DNA of 50,652 nt from an uncultured Clostridia bacterium (GTDB lineage: Bacteria; Bacillota; Clostridia; TANB77; CAG-508). A program made the translations under genes and the position numbers. The notes beneath the pieces were generated by a model. It was not told the DNA's origin, ran no database searches, and was given only the letters and a program-made list of their open reading frames with translations. Below, in pieces: positions 17,147 through 26,947 of this stretch. Position 1 is the stretch's first letter. Every line of letters starts with the position of its first letter. The DNA lies in assembly GCA_947629045.1 (NCBI GenBank), contig CANRCF010000008.1, positions 1 through 50,652 on the forward strand, in the 5' to 3' direction.

Positions 17147-17201
17147 CCTTATGCTGACCTGTCCCAACTACCCCAAAAATGGGAAAGCGGACCTGGTCCC
17201 T
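17147..17201. repeat. REP-like GC-rich palindromic sequence after pyk
   Basis: In an otherwise AT-rich region this stretch contains GGACCTGGTCC-type and TGACCTGTCCC motifs around a CCCA/TGGG hairpin. It touches the pyk stop codon. The motif style resembles extragenic palindromes seen in several bacterial lineages; copy number in this genome cannot be judged from one window. Confidence 0.4.
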
Positions 17202-18635
17202 TTACACCTTTAAAACTCCGCCGATAGTTTTGTTTAATTTAGCGTGCTTGTGTCCTGCTAAGATTGATGCTCCACCTGCAATTACAACAATATCTCCTTC
17301 TGTAATGTAGCCTTCTTCTTTTGCTTTTTGTATTCCGTCATCTATCATTTCATCAATGCTTTCTTTTTGTTCTACTAATATTGTATAAACATTCCATACT
17401 AATGATAATTGTTTTTCTATTTCTTTATTTGCTGTTATTACATATATTGGGCATTCTGGCATAAAACCTGCTATCATTTTAGCTGTTCTTCCCGTATCTG
17501 TGTATGCAAATATTGCTTTTGCATTTAAGTCCATTGCTGTAGAACATGTAGAATAATTTAAGTTACATTCATAATCTTCTACTGTGCAATCTCTTTCCAT
17601 CTTCTTAAATCTATTCCAATATCTAATAGAACCTTCTATTGCTTCGCATATTCTAACCATTGTTTTTACGCATTCTATTGGATATTCTCCCATTGCAGAT
17701 TCGCCTGATAGCATGATGCAGCTTGCCATATCATAAACAGCATTTGCAACATCACTAACCTCTGCTCTTGTTGGTCTAGGGTTGTGAATCATTGATTCTA
17801 GCATTTGTGTTGCAATTACAACTGGCTTTCCTGCTTTATTACATTTTTTAATAAATTCTTTTTGCCTAATTGGAACTTCTTCCATAGGAATCTCTACACC
17901 TAGGTCTCCTCTTGCAACCATTATTCCGTCTGATACTTCTAGAATGCTATCAAAATTATCAATTCCTTGTCTATTTTCAATTTTAGAAATAATTTTAATA
18001 TGTGTTCCGTTATTTTCTTCTAAAACTTTTCTAATATTTAATACATCTTGTGCACTTCTAACAAATGATGCGGCGATATAGTCAAAACCTGCTTTAATAC
18101 CAAATATAATGTCTTCTATGTCTTTTTCAGTTGGGCTTGGTAAGTTTATTATTTTTCCTGGAATGTTAATACTCTTAGTATTTGTTAATTCTCCACCATT
18201 TATTACTTTACAAACAATATTTGTTCCCTCTATTCTTAAAACTTCTATTCTAATAAGTCCATCATTTATTAATATATTAGTTCCAGGTGTTACTTCATTA
18301 TATAAATTTTTATACGTAATAGATACTTTTTCTTTGTTTCCTAAACTATCATCATTTACTAATGTAAAGATGTCTCCTTCATTTAGCTCTATTCTGCCTT
18401 CTTCAAATTTACCAATTCTAATTTCTGGTCCCTTTGTGTCTAATAGTAGGGCTACTGATTTACCTACATTTTCTCTTGCTTTTTTTACATTTTCAATTCT
18501 TTCTTCTTGGTCTTGATAATTTCCATGTGAAAAGTTTATTCTAGCGACATCCATTCCTGCTAAGATTAAATCTTCCAATACTTTTACATCATCAACTGCT
18601 GGACCTAATGTACAAATGATTTTGGTTTTTTTCAT
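17202..18635 (-). CDS. pyk: Pyruvate kinase
   Basis: Pyruvate kinase converts phosphoenolpyruvate and ADP to pyruvate and ATP, the last glycolytic step. The 477-aa protein shows 'KIICTLGPAVDD', 'ARINFSHG', 'LLDTKGPEIRIG', the catalytic lysine region 'IKIISKIENRQGIDNFD', 'MVARGDLGVEIP', 'VVIATQMLESM' and 'RPTRAEVSDVANAVYD'. It lacks the extra C-terminal PEP-utiliser-type domain of Bacillus enzymes. Together with the adjacent glucan phosphorylase it fits mobilisation of stored or imported glucans into glycolysis. The 152-bp gap to the phosphorylase may hold its own promoter. Confidence 0.98.
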   Translation of the reverse strand: MKKTKIICTLGPAVDDVKVLEDLILAGMDVARINFSHGNYQDQEERIENVKKARENVGKSVALLLDTKGPEIRIGKFEEGRIELNEGDIFTLVNDDSLGNKEKVSITYKNLYNEVTPGTNILINDGLIRIEVLRIEGTNIVCKVINGGELTNTKSINIPGKIINLPSPTEKDIEDIIFGIKAGFDYIAASFVRSAQDVLNIRKVLEENNGTHIKIISKIENRQGIDNFDSILEVSDGIMVARGDLGVEIPMEEVPIRQKEFIKKCNKAGKPVVIATQMLESMIHNPRPTRAEVSDVANAVYDMASCIMLSGESAMGEYPIECVKTMVRICEAIEGSIRYWNRFKKMERDCTVEDYECNLNYSTCSTAMDLNAKAIFAYTDTGRTAKMIAGFMPECPIYVITANKEIEKQLSLVWNVYTILVEQKESIDEMIDDGIQKAKEEGYITEGDIVVIAGGASILAGHKHAKLNKTIGGVLKV

Positions 18636-18787
18636 TATAATTCCATTCCTTTCTGCTTTAACTTTAATTTAAAGCACAACTCTGTATTTTAAAATGTTAT
18701 TCCAAATTCAATATATTCTATTACTCTAAATATTTATATTTGCAAGTTTTATTTCGTTTTTTATTTTATATTTTTATTATATTAATT

Positions 18788-21352
18788 TTATTTCGTAATC
18801 CACTTTACTAAGTTTAAATTTTCAGAATCTAATAGCATTTCATGTTTTGGCATTACTCTAAATGTATAACCATAGTTTCCACCATTTACTAAATTTACCT
18901 TTGCCTTATAAGTATATGTTCTACTTTCTTCATCTTTTCCTTCTAAATCCATTGGAATAATAGTAATATCATCTACTACACCATTTTCATCTATTTTGCC
19001 ATAATATACTTGTGCCTCAATATTTTCTTCTTTAATATTTGGTAATTTAACTTTGCATTTTACTTCTATATTATTACCGGCATCAATCGTAATATTATCT
19101 ATATTATGCTCTTGTGTAATTTCTATTTGATCCCATTCATTATATAATGCTTCTTTCCATTCATTATATCTTGCTACTTTTTCTAGGTCTGTATAATGCT
19201 CATTATATAAATTGCATAATGGCATATAAAGTTTATCTACATAGTCTGTAAGCATTCTTGATGTACTAAACCTACCACCTGTAGAAATGATAGATTCTTT
19301 CATATATTGCATCCATTTCTCTGAAATTCCATTATTATTCTTGTCGTAGTACATTGGTATAATTTTATTTTCTAATGTTTCATAAATACTTTGACTATCA
19401 GCTCTATCTTGTGCTTCATAATCTATATATTCTGCATTACTTCCAATATACCAACCATTTTTTGAATTGTATCCTTCTGCCCACCAACCGTCTAAAACAC
19501 TGAAGTTTATTACACCATTAACTGATGCCTTTTGTCCACTTGTACCAGATGCTTCCATTGGTCTTCTTGGTGTGTTAAGCCATACATCAACACCACTTAT
19601 TAAATATCTTGACATAGCAATATTGTAGTTTTCTAACACAAATATTTTACCTTTGAATTGTGGTTTCATTGATATTTCATGTATGTATTTTATTAAGTCC
19701 TGACCTTCTTTATCAGCTGGATGTGCTTTTCCTGCAAAAATAATTTGTACTTTTCTATTTTTGTTATTTAATATTTGTGTAATTCTTTCTAAATCTTTAA
19801 ATATTAAAGTTGCCCTTTTATATGTAGCAAATCTTCTTGCAAATCCTATTGTTAATGCCTCTGGGTCTAGGTTAGAAACAATATTCATTATTTCTTCATA
19901 TGGATATCCGCTTCTTCTTAAACGCTCAATGGTATTTTCTTTTACCATTTGAAGCATTCTTTGTTTTCTCTCTTGATGAGCTTTCCAAAGCTCTTTATCT
20001 GGTATATCAGCAATTTTCTTCCATACTTCATCATCATAAATTCTATCTTGCCAATATGGAATTAAATATTTGTTATATAACCTTTTAAGTGTTGGTGCAA
20101 GCCATGAGCAAGTATGTATACCATTTGTTACATATGTAATTGGAGATTCATTTGCAGCTATTTCTGGCCATACCTCTCCAAATAGCTCTCTTGAAACAGC
20201 ACCATGTAACTTACTTACACCATTCTTCTTACCTGCTACTTTTAATGCTAAAATTCCCATGTTAAATCCATTATCAAGTGGTGCTTCTGGCTTCATTCCC
20301 ATTTGGAAAAATTCTTGCTTTGTAATTCCAAGTTTATCCCAAAAGCCTTTAAAATATTTTTCTACCAATGCTAGTGGGAAAATATCATTACCTGCTGGAA
20401 CTGGTGTATGAGTCGTAAATACTGTTTTTGAAGATACAATGTCTCTTGCCATTTGGAATGAAATTTTCTTTTCTTTCATTAGAGTATATATAAGTTCTAA
20501 GATTAAGAAGGATGAGTGTCCTTCATTCATGTGGTATACTGTTGGATCTAACTTTAATGCTTTTAAAAGTGCTACACCACCTTGACCTAAAACTATCTCT
20601 TGCATAATTCTCATTTCTTGGTCGCCACCATAAAGTGTTTTTGTAATTTCTTTATATTCTGGTGGATTTTCTTCTATATCAGAGTCTAATAAATATAACT
20701 TAATTCTACCTACATTTAAGCACCAAGCATTTAAGTGTAAGTTTCTTCTAGGAAGTCTAAGCATTACAGTTAAGTTCTTTCCTTCTTCATCTGTTACTTT
20801 TTTAAGTGGTAAGTTAGATATATTAATATTGCGGTATTCTGTTTCTTGTACACCACTTCCATTTATTTTTTGATGGAAATATCCATTTTTATACAATAAA
20901 CCTACTGCTACTAGTGGTACACCTAAATCACTTGCAGATTTTAAATGATCACCTGATAAAATGCCAAGACCACCTGAATAAATTGGTAATATTTGATCTA
21001 AACCATATTCTGCTGAAAAATATGCTATCAAATCATTTGTATTTGATGGATATTTTTTAGCAAACCATGTATTTTTACTTTTCATATAATCATCAAAATT
21101 TTCTACTACTTTATCGTATGCTTTTAAAAACTCATTATCTTGAGCTGCTTTTTCAAGCTTTTCCTGAGTTACTAATTTCAAAAATTCAATAGGATTTTTA
21201 TCTACTTTTTCCCATAAATCAATATCTAATTGTTTAAATAATCTTAAAAATTCAGTATTCCAAGACCACCATAGGTTATATCCTATTTCTGATAGTCTTT
21301 CAATTCTTTTTGGTAATTGTGGATTTACTGTGATATGGTTAAATACGTACAT
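18788..21352 (-). CDS. glgP: Alpha-glucan (glycogen/maltodextrin) phosphorylase
   Basis: This PLP enzyme releases glucose-1-phosphate from alpha-1,4-glucans. The N-terminus 'RIERLSEIGYNLWWSWN' is the DUF3417 extension of the compact TIGR02094 group. The phosphorylase core follows: 'FSAEYGLDQILPIYSGGLG', 'HMNEGHSSF', 'FTTHTPVPAGNDIF', and 'EASGTSGQKASVNG' with the PLP-binding lysine. A small beta-rich domain (about 745-850) ends the protein. Length 854 aa is usual for this group. AGGAGG lies 9 nt before the ATG. No glgC/glgA neighbours are in view, so storage-glycogen versus maltodextrin use cannot be decided. Confidence 0.93.
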   Translation of the reverse strand: MYVFNHITVNPQLPKRIERLSEIGYNLWWSWNTEFLRLFKQLDIDLWEKVDKNPIEFLKLVTQEKLEKAAQDNEFLKAYDKVVENFDDYMKSKNTWFAKKYPSNTNDLIAYFSAEYGLDQILPIYSGGLGILSGDHLKSASDLGVPLVAVGLLYKNGYFHQKINGSGVQETEYRNINISNLPLKKVTDEEGKNLTVMLRLPRRNLHLNAWCLNVGRIKLYLLDSDIEENPPEYKEITKTLYGGDQEMRIMQEIVLGQGGVALLKALKLDPTVYHMNEGHSSFLILELIYTLMKEKKISFQMARDIVSSKTVFTTHTPVPAGNDIFPLALVEKYFKGFWDKLGITKQEFFQMGMKPEAPLDNGFNMGILALKVAGKKNGVSKLHGAVSRELFGEVWPEIAANESPITYVTNGIHTCSWLAPTLKRLYNKYLIPYWQDRIYDDEVWKKIADIPDKELWKAHQERKQRMLQMVKENTIERLRRSGYPYEEIMNIVSNLDPEALTIGFARRFATYKRATLIFKDLERITQILNNKNRKVQIIFAGKAHPADKEGQDLIKYIHEISMKPQFKGKIFVLENYNIAMSRYLISGVDVWLNTPRRPMEASGTSGQKASVNGVINFSVLDGWWAEGYNSKNGWYIGSNAEYIDYEAQDRADSQSIYETLENKIIPMYYDKNNNGISEKWMQYMKESIISTGGRFSTSRMLTDYVDKLYMPLCNLYNEHYTDLEKVARYNEWKEALYNEWDQIEITQEHNIDNITIDAGNNIEVKCKVKLPNIKEENIEAQVYYGKIDENGVVDDITIIPMDLEGKDEESRTYTYKAKVNLVNGGNYGYTFRVMPKHEMLLDSENLNLVKWITK

Positions 21353-21418
21353 AATTCTATTTCCTCCTTGGTAATTCTTATTTTCAATATACTTTTGTTT
21401 ACTATTTTTTCTTTTTAT

Positions 21419-21447
21419 ATTATCTATTAATCTGTATAATTTGTCAA
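21419..21447 (-). promoter_or_regulatory. Sigma-A promoter of the glucan phosphorylase gene
   Basis: On the minus strand TTGACA (21447-21442) and GATAAT (21424-21419) are separated by 17 nt, about 65-70 bp before the ATG. This is a near-consensus housekeeping promoter. Confidence 0.65.
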
Positions 21448-21557
21448 TCGATTTTTAAATTAAAATTTTAGCTTAAATTGTATTTAATTGTTCTTTTGCA
21501 TTTGCTTTTTCATAATTGCATTTCATATTTTAATTTACACTTATTTTTAACTGCGTG

Positions 21558-22829
21558 CTACTTAATTTCTGTAAATTCTATTTCTTCCTTTTTATACTGC
21601 TCTGGTTTTAAACCAACTCTAGTTCTCATTCTGTCTAGTAATAAAACAAAAGCAATTGTAGTAATACATCCTAATACTAATAATGCTCCTGAAGACGTTG
21701 TGATTCTTAATAAGAATGATGATAAAAGTGCTATTAAAGTTCTTGCTATACTTTCTATTAAATTATATGATGATGAAATTTTATTTCTTATTGTATGTGT
21801 TGTAAAGTTATTTAAATACCTTCTTATTAATGTATAAAATGGACCTCTAGCTATAAACTGAACTAGATACATTAACAAAATAACTGCTACTAAAGCCCCA
21901 TAAGGTAAATTAAATGCTACTACAAAGCCAATAATAATGCATGAAATAGCTACTGGCATAGCTAATACTGCAAGTGTTTTATTTCTTAATCTATTATGAA
22001 ATCTTGCTTCATTTTTTGCTGAAATTCCTGAGATAACTCCTAAAACAGCAAATATTACGCCAAAGTATTGCTCTGGCATTTTAATTTGTTCTAGTACACC
22101 ACTTCTTAGACTTACTAATACAGATAAAAATCCTGAAAATATAGCACCAAATATTATCAAATATCTTAATCTTTTTGATTGCAATATGTATTTAAAAGAA
22201 TGTCTCAAATTTCTAATGTATTCTCTAGTATTAGTATTTTTTAATTCTTTAGTTCTTTCTGTTTCTTTAAATTTAAATGAAATAAGTACAGATATTAGGC
22301 AACATACAAAGCATAATATTAGTGGTAAATAACCATTTATAACATATAAAAAGCCAGACGCTATGGAGGTAATTGCATCTATATAGTAATACCAAGAAGT
22401 TGCCATCCCATCTATTTTTGAAAATTGTGAACCTCTTCCTTCTCCTCTTGGTAAATTATCATATAGCATATTAGTCTCTGCTATTCCTTTGATGACAAAT
22501 GCTATAGCTGCGAAAAATTGTCCTACTAAAACATAAGTGAAATTTTGTGCTATTATATAACATAGAATTGAAATTGCGTTTGCCGAATTAGCTAGAATTA
22601 AACTTTTTCTCTTGCCTATTTTTTCTATAAGTGCTGTCATTGGCATTAAAAGTATAAATTTAAAGAATGGGTAAAAAGCTTCGCCTAAAAGCACATCTGC
22701 AGGGCTGATGTGCTTTATTTGAACTAAGAAAATAAATATTATGGAATAATAAAATAGTAAGTCCCATGATAACATTTTATATATGGGATATAGTTTAATA
22801 TTACTCTTCTCTTCTTCTGTGCTTTCCAT
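21558..22829 (-). CDS. Major facilitator superfamily transporter
   Basis: The 423-aa protein has about 12 hydrophobic segments. Between the second and third is a loop with 'IEKIGKRKSLILANSANAIS', the place of the MFS signature GxxxDRxGRR. A long cytoplasmic loop (about residues 185-215) separates the two six-helix halves. The substrate is not evident; similar clostridial proteins are annotated only as MFS transporters, sometimes of the drug-efflux type. AGGTG lies 8 nt before the ATG. Its own promoter TTGCAT-N17-TATAAT lies about 110-135 bp upstream. Confidence 0.82.
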   Translation of the reverse strand: MESTEEEKSNIKLYPIYKMLSWDLLFYYSIIFIFLVQIKHISPADVLLGEAFYPFFKFILLMPMTALIEKIGKRKSLILANSANAISILCYIIAQNFTYVLVGQFFAAIAFVIKGIAETNMLYDNLPRGEGRGSQFSKIDGMATSWYYYIDAITSIASGFLYVINGYLPLILCFVCCLISVLISFKFKETERTKELKNTNTREYIRNLRHSFKYILQSKRLRYLIIFGAIFSGFLSVLVSLRSGVLEQIKMPEQYFGVIFAVLGVISGISAKNEARFHNRLRNKTLAVLAMPVAISCIIIGFVVAFNLPYGALVAVILLMYLVQFIARGPFYTLIRRYLNNFTTHTIRNKISSSYNLIESIARTLIALLSSFLLRITTSSGALLVLGCITTIAFVLLLDRMRTRVGLKPEQYKKEEIEFTEIK

Positions 22830-23157
22830 TTTTTATCACCTATATATCTTTTATTTGTTTGCAATTTTGATTAGTTTATAAATTTTGCTTTGTAATTTTG
22901 TTAATTTATAATTTTCTTAAAAATTTTACTATAAGAATTATATAGATAATGATTAAAAAATGCAAGATAAAAGTGTATTTTTTTGTTTATTTTAATACAC
23001 TATATCTTTTTATATCTGCTTACTATAATTACCTGCATTTTAACTAAAATTTCATATGATACCTAATATGCTGTCAAATTAAGAATTTTTTCATCAATAT
23101 AAATTCAAAAATTGACAGCATTAATATAGTTTAACGTGTATAACAAGTATTTTATTT
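22830..23157. other. Non-coding region with the MFS promoter and two hairpins
   Basis: No gene is seen. On the minus strand TTGCAT (22965-22960) and TATAAT (22942-22937), 17 nt apart, form the likely promoter of the MFS gene. A GTGTATT/AATACAC hairpin (22973-23000) and a larger hairpin (23069-23120) lie between the prepilin gene's stop and this promoter and probably insulate the two genes. Confidence 0.6.
23069..23120 (-). terminator. Hairpin downstream of the LamG prepilin-like gene
   Basis: TGCTGTCAA (23069-23077) pairs with TTGACAGCA (23112-23120), with further pairing of GAATTT/AAATTC inside. It lies about 40 bp past the stop of the minus-strand gene. There is no good T-tract, so it may be a processing or stability element. 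Confidence 0.45.
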
Positions 23158-24726
23158 TTACTTACTTTCTAACAAAGAATGATATTCTACTGATTTTTCA
23201 TAATTTTCATTTAATTCTTCATCTGTTAATGCTCTACTATATAATCTCATTGCATAAACTTTCATATTAGGGTAAATCCAACTACCGGCGCCATTCATAC
23301 TCGTACGTCCTATACAAATCTTATTTAAACTATCAATTCTATTTTTTAAATTATCCCAATATCTTTTATAATACCAACCATTTCCGATGTATTTTCCATT
23401 TACATATAGTTTTATTTCAAAAACTGTTTCATTGTTTAACTGTTTTTCTATTTTAGGATTGAACGTAACACTTACATAGAAATCACCTTCCCTTTCTAAT
23501 CTAGCTACGGCCGTTGCGTTCCATCCCAAACCGACTACCGTCACTATTACCTGATACTCCCCACACTTCTCTATCACTAGGCCCTATTTCAGGGTATCTT
23601 TCATTCCCCTTCACACCAGCTGTCCACACAACACCTAATTCATTACCATTTCGGAGCAAATTAAAATGCAAATCGGCATAATCCTTCTCATCACCATTCC
23701 ACCAACCAAATCCACCACCAGTACTCGTAGTTTTCTTTTCCACTTCACCGTTCCCAACATCATACACGAAAAGAGCTTTTGTGGTATCTCCATAAAATTC
23801 AAAAGTAAAGCCCTTTTCAATTAACTCATCTTTTCTTTCCTTATTATAATAATTAACTTCAATCCAGTCATCTTCCCCATCAAAATTAAATGATTTATTA
23901 GTTAAACCACTATTTTCACTTGGATTTTCTAAGTCGAAACCATGTAATTCTACACCTTCTCCAAATTGTTTTTCAAGATTTTCTTTGGTTGGTTCAATGT
24001 CTGTGTCTACTATTGATGAATCTATATTTATTATTAAACTATCATCTTTTACTGCTAACATATCTCCTGCTGATAAACGTATATAATTATCTTCTTCTAA
24101 TTGTTTTATTTCTCCTGTTTCATAATTTATTAAAAAACTATGTTCTGCTTTTCCATAACCTTTTAATTCCGTTCCTTTTTCTAAAAAATTCCATCCTGTA
24201 CCATAAGAATTTTTATCTCCTGTTTTTTCTACTACTATATCCCATGTACTGCTATTTTTTAATTCTTTATCTAGTAGGCTCTTTCCTAAAAGTTCCTCTT
24301 TATTTCCTGAAAATTTTCCCAGTTGATAAGATGCTACAGAAACTTGTAATACTTCTTTTTCACTTGTAAGTTTTGTCTTCTCTCCTGCTTCTTTGGCTAA
24401 TTGTAATATTCCATTATCTCCAAACACTACTGTTATACTTACCGATGCCAAAATCAAAAGCACTACAATTGTTACTACTAAGGCTATTAGTGTTATTCCT
24501 GAAACTGCATTTAATGTACTTTTCATGCTATTATCTTTTCTAATACTTTGCATTTTTAGTATATTGCTTGCATTATCATTTACACTTCTACCTTGCGTAA
24601 GCTTTGTAGTGCATATAAATAACGGTCTATTTAAGTTATATAAACCTTTCCTTTCTTCTATTTTTCTTAAATTACGGCTCTCTCTCTCTCTCTCTCTCTA
24701 GAGCCACAAGCGTTTTTAGTTTTCAT
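23158..24726 (-). pseudogene. Prepilin-like surface protein with LamG domain; reading frame broken twice
   Basis: The intact pieces are 24553-23501 (350 aa) and 23577-23158 (139 aa). The first contains a type IV prepilin-type N-terminus, SGITLIALVVTIVVLLIL, with Gly before the hydrophobic helix as for prepilin peptidase. A linker and the first half of a LamG/concanavalin-A-like domain ('FDGEDDWIEVNYYN') follow. The second piece carries the rest of that domain, ending 'MRLYSRALTDEELNENYEKS'. The switch lies near 23520, where one extra base (or two missing) separates GSRFG from WNATAV. The only strong ribosome-binding site (AAGGAGG) serves the ATG at 24726, which is separated from the pilin frame by an (AG)11 tract. 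Frame restoration at the tract would add a 57-codon leader. Either mutation, phase variation or assembly error is possible. Confidence 0.7.
24678..24699 (-). repeat. (AG)11 dinucleotide tract in the 5' end of the prepilin gene
   Basis: Eleven CT units on the plus strand, (AG)11 in the coding direction, lie 27 nt into the frame that starts at 24726 and are enclosed by GGCTCT and CC. With 11 units the frame stops two codons after the tract (GCC GTA ATT TAA). With 10 or 13 units it continues without stops into the prepilin frame. Confidence 0.9.
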
Positions 24727-24894
24727 GTGTTCTCCTCCTTCTTTTAGATAATATTTTGTAATTATATGTTTTTAGTTTCATAACACTAAATTACATTATA
24801 TTATCTATTCCTTTTTTCTTATTTAGTATTATGAGTGTTATTTTTTATTCTATTCGTTAATTGCAATTATTTTCGCACTCATGTGTATAATTTA

Positions 24895-24923
24895 TTTATA
24901 ATATAAATCGTTTTTATTGTCAA
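24895..24923 (-). promoter_or_regulatory. Promoter of the LamG prepilin-like gene
   Basis: On the minus strand TTGACA (24923-24918) is 17 nt from TATAAA (24900-24895). The start would lie about 160 nt before the ATG at 24726, leaving a long structured leader. The same elements occur in the second copy. Confidence 0.65.
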
Positions 24924-24942
24924 TACACATTTTTTTATTTTC

Positions 24943-24973
24943 TGAATATTTTTTCATTTTATGGAAAATAATA
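24943..24973 (+). promoter_or_regulatory. Possible forespore (sigma-G-like) promoter of the gerA operon
   Basis: TGAATA (24943-24948) and AATAATA (24967-24973, consensus CATAATA) are 18 nt apart and about 35 nt before gerAA. This fits the sigma-G/F pattern expected for a germinant receptor, but AT-rich sequence makes chance matches likely. Confidence 0.4.
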
Positions 24974-25007
24974 TAAACAAGTATAAATATAAAGGATTGA
25001 TAATAAA

Positions 25008-26859
25008 ATGAGTCTTTCAAATACTGAAAATAAGCAAAATAAAGACAATTCTAATTTCAAGCAAATACTAACTGAAAAATTAGAATATATTTTTGATTCT
25101 TCTAAGAGACATGATTATAACTTTACTCTTAATGAGCCTTCTAAGAAGAATAACAACAATAGCGATTCTAATTCCTATAACAATAGCAGTAAAAATGGCA
25201 ACAATAATAACAGTAGCGATAATTCTAGCAATAGTAATTATGCTAATACCTCAAATAATGGCAAACCTCAAAACGAAAATAGTTTTGAAGCAAAAAATAT
25301 TTTTGACAATCTTGATGTTAGCTTAGAATATATAAAAGAAAAATATAATACTTCAATTAATAGTGACATTATTACTCGTGAGTTTACTCTAACTGCTAGA
25401 AATAGGCAATATAAAGCTCTACTATTTTTTATAGATGGTATGGTTGATTCTGAGCTTATAAATGATAATGTTTTAGAAGCTTTGATGATGAGAAATAGAG
25501 CTAATATGTTTAACAGAGATCAAGACCAAGTAATATCAGAAGCTAAAACTAATAATATTACTGTAAGAAAAGTAAAAAAGTTTAATTTAGAGGATTATAT
25601 TTTTGATAGCTTGCTTCCTCAAAACAATGTTAAAAAAGTTTCTACCTTTTCAAAAGCTTTTGAAGGTGTAAATATTGGAAACTGTCTTCTTTTTGTAGAT
25701 ACACTTAGCGTTGCATTTGACATTGATGTAAAAGGTTTTAAGCAAAGAGAAGTAAGTACACCTAATAATGAAATTATTATTAAAGGTCCACAAGAAGCAT
25801 TTGTGGAAAACATTAGGACTAACACTTCTTTATTAAGAAGGCTTGTTAATAGTGAGCACTTAATTATTGAAAACGTGGAGGTTGGAAAAATAAGCAAAAC
25901 TAAATGTGCCATTTGTTACATTGATAATATTGCAAATAGCGATTTAGTTTCTGAAGTAAAATATAGAATAAATAACTTAGACATTGATTCACTTCTTTCT
26001 TCTGGAGAGTTAGAGCAATTAATTGAGGAAAATAATAAATATAGTATTCCTCAAATGTTATCTACTGAAAGACCTGATAAAACAACAAAATATTTGTATA
26101 GCGGTAGAGTTGCTGTTTTAATTAGTGGAAACCCTTATTGTTTAATTATGCCTGCTACTTTAATTGATTTTATTGCTTCTCCTGAAGATACAAATTTAAA
26201 GTTCCAGTTTTCTAACTTTTTGAAGTTTTTGCGTTTACTTGCAATTTTTATTACTTTGTTTTTACCTGCACTTTATGTTGCAGTTACTGACTTTCATCAA
26301 GAGTTACTTCCGACCGAACTGCTCTTTGCCCTAATGGCTTCTAGGGAAAATGTACCTTTTCCAGTTATATTTGAAATTTTGATTATGGAAATTTCTTTTG
26401 AGCTTATTCGTGAAGCTGGAATTAGGGTTCCATCCCCTCTTGGCTCTACCATTGGTATTGTTGGCGCATTAGTTATCCGGACAAGCTGCAGTTAGTGCAA
26501 GTATAGTAAGTCCTATTTTAGTAATTGTTGTTGCTATTACTGCTGTTGCATCATTTGCTATTCCAGACTTTTCTTTTGGTTTTCATTTAAGACTTATGAG
26601 ATTTATTTTTATAATACTCGGTTATATTGCAGGTTTTTTTGGAATTGGTTTAGGTATTTTTGTTTATTTATGTATTTTGACAAGCCTAAAGTCTTTTGGT
26701 GTTCCATATATGGTGCCTTATGCGCCTGTTACTCATGTAAATCACAATGGATATTTCTTAGACCCAGTTTGGAGGCGTGAAGAAAGACCGGATTATTTAA
26801 ATACTAAAAAGGAAAAATCCCAAGCACATATTAGTATGAAGTGGAGATATAAAACTTAA
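25008..26859 (+). pseudogene. gerAA: Spore germination receptor subunit A (GerAA family), single-base frameshift
   Basis: GerAA-type proteins are the membrane A subunit of germinant receptors in the spore inner membrane. The open frame 25008-26495 (495 aa) has the soluble N-terminal domain and the membrane part with 'EISFELIREAGIRVPSPLGSTIGIVGALVI'. It then breaks. Deleting one C at 26477-26478 restores the family sequence GQAAVSASIVSPI and runs on to 26859, for a total of about 616 aa. The N-terminus has a striking Asn/Ser-rich stretch (about residues 45-85). The operon continues with gerAB and gerAC. Whether the shift is real or a sequencing error is open. Confidence 0.88.
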
Positions 26860-26947
26860 AAAATTAGTATTATTTCTTTAAACAATATTAAAGGAAAAAT
26901 TTAAAGACAGAGTATAGATTTTTATAAGCTTAAAAGGAGGATTAACT

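Larger units (their letters stand above)
24400..24930 (-). repeat. Direct repeat copy 1: shared promoter, leader and prepilin N-terminus
   Basis: This stretch is closely similar, in the same orientation, to 31150-31680: promoter, an ATGAGTG/CACTCAT hairpin in the leader (24831-24882), ribosome-binding site, (AG)11 tract, 57-codon leader and the prepilin helix up to 'GILQLAKEAGEKT'. Limits are approximate. Confidence 0.75.

Noticed and set aside
24726-24895. c-di-GMP riboswitch before the prepilin genes
   Set aside because: I looked for the conserved class I and class II sequence blocks and found none.
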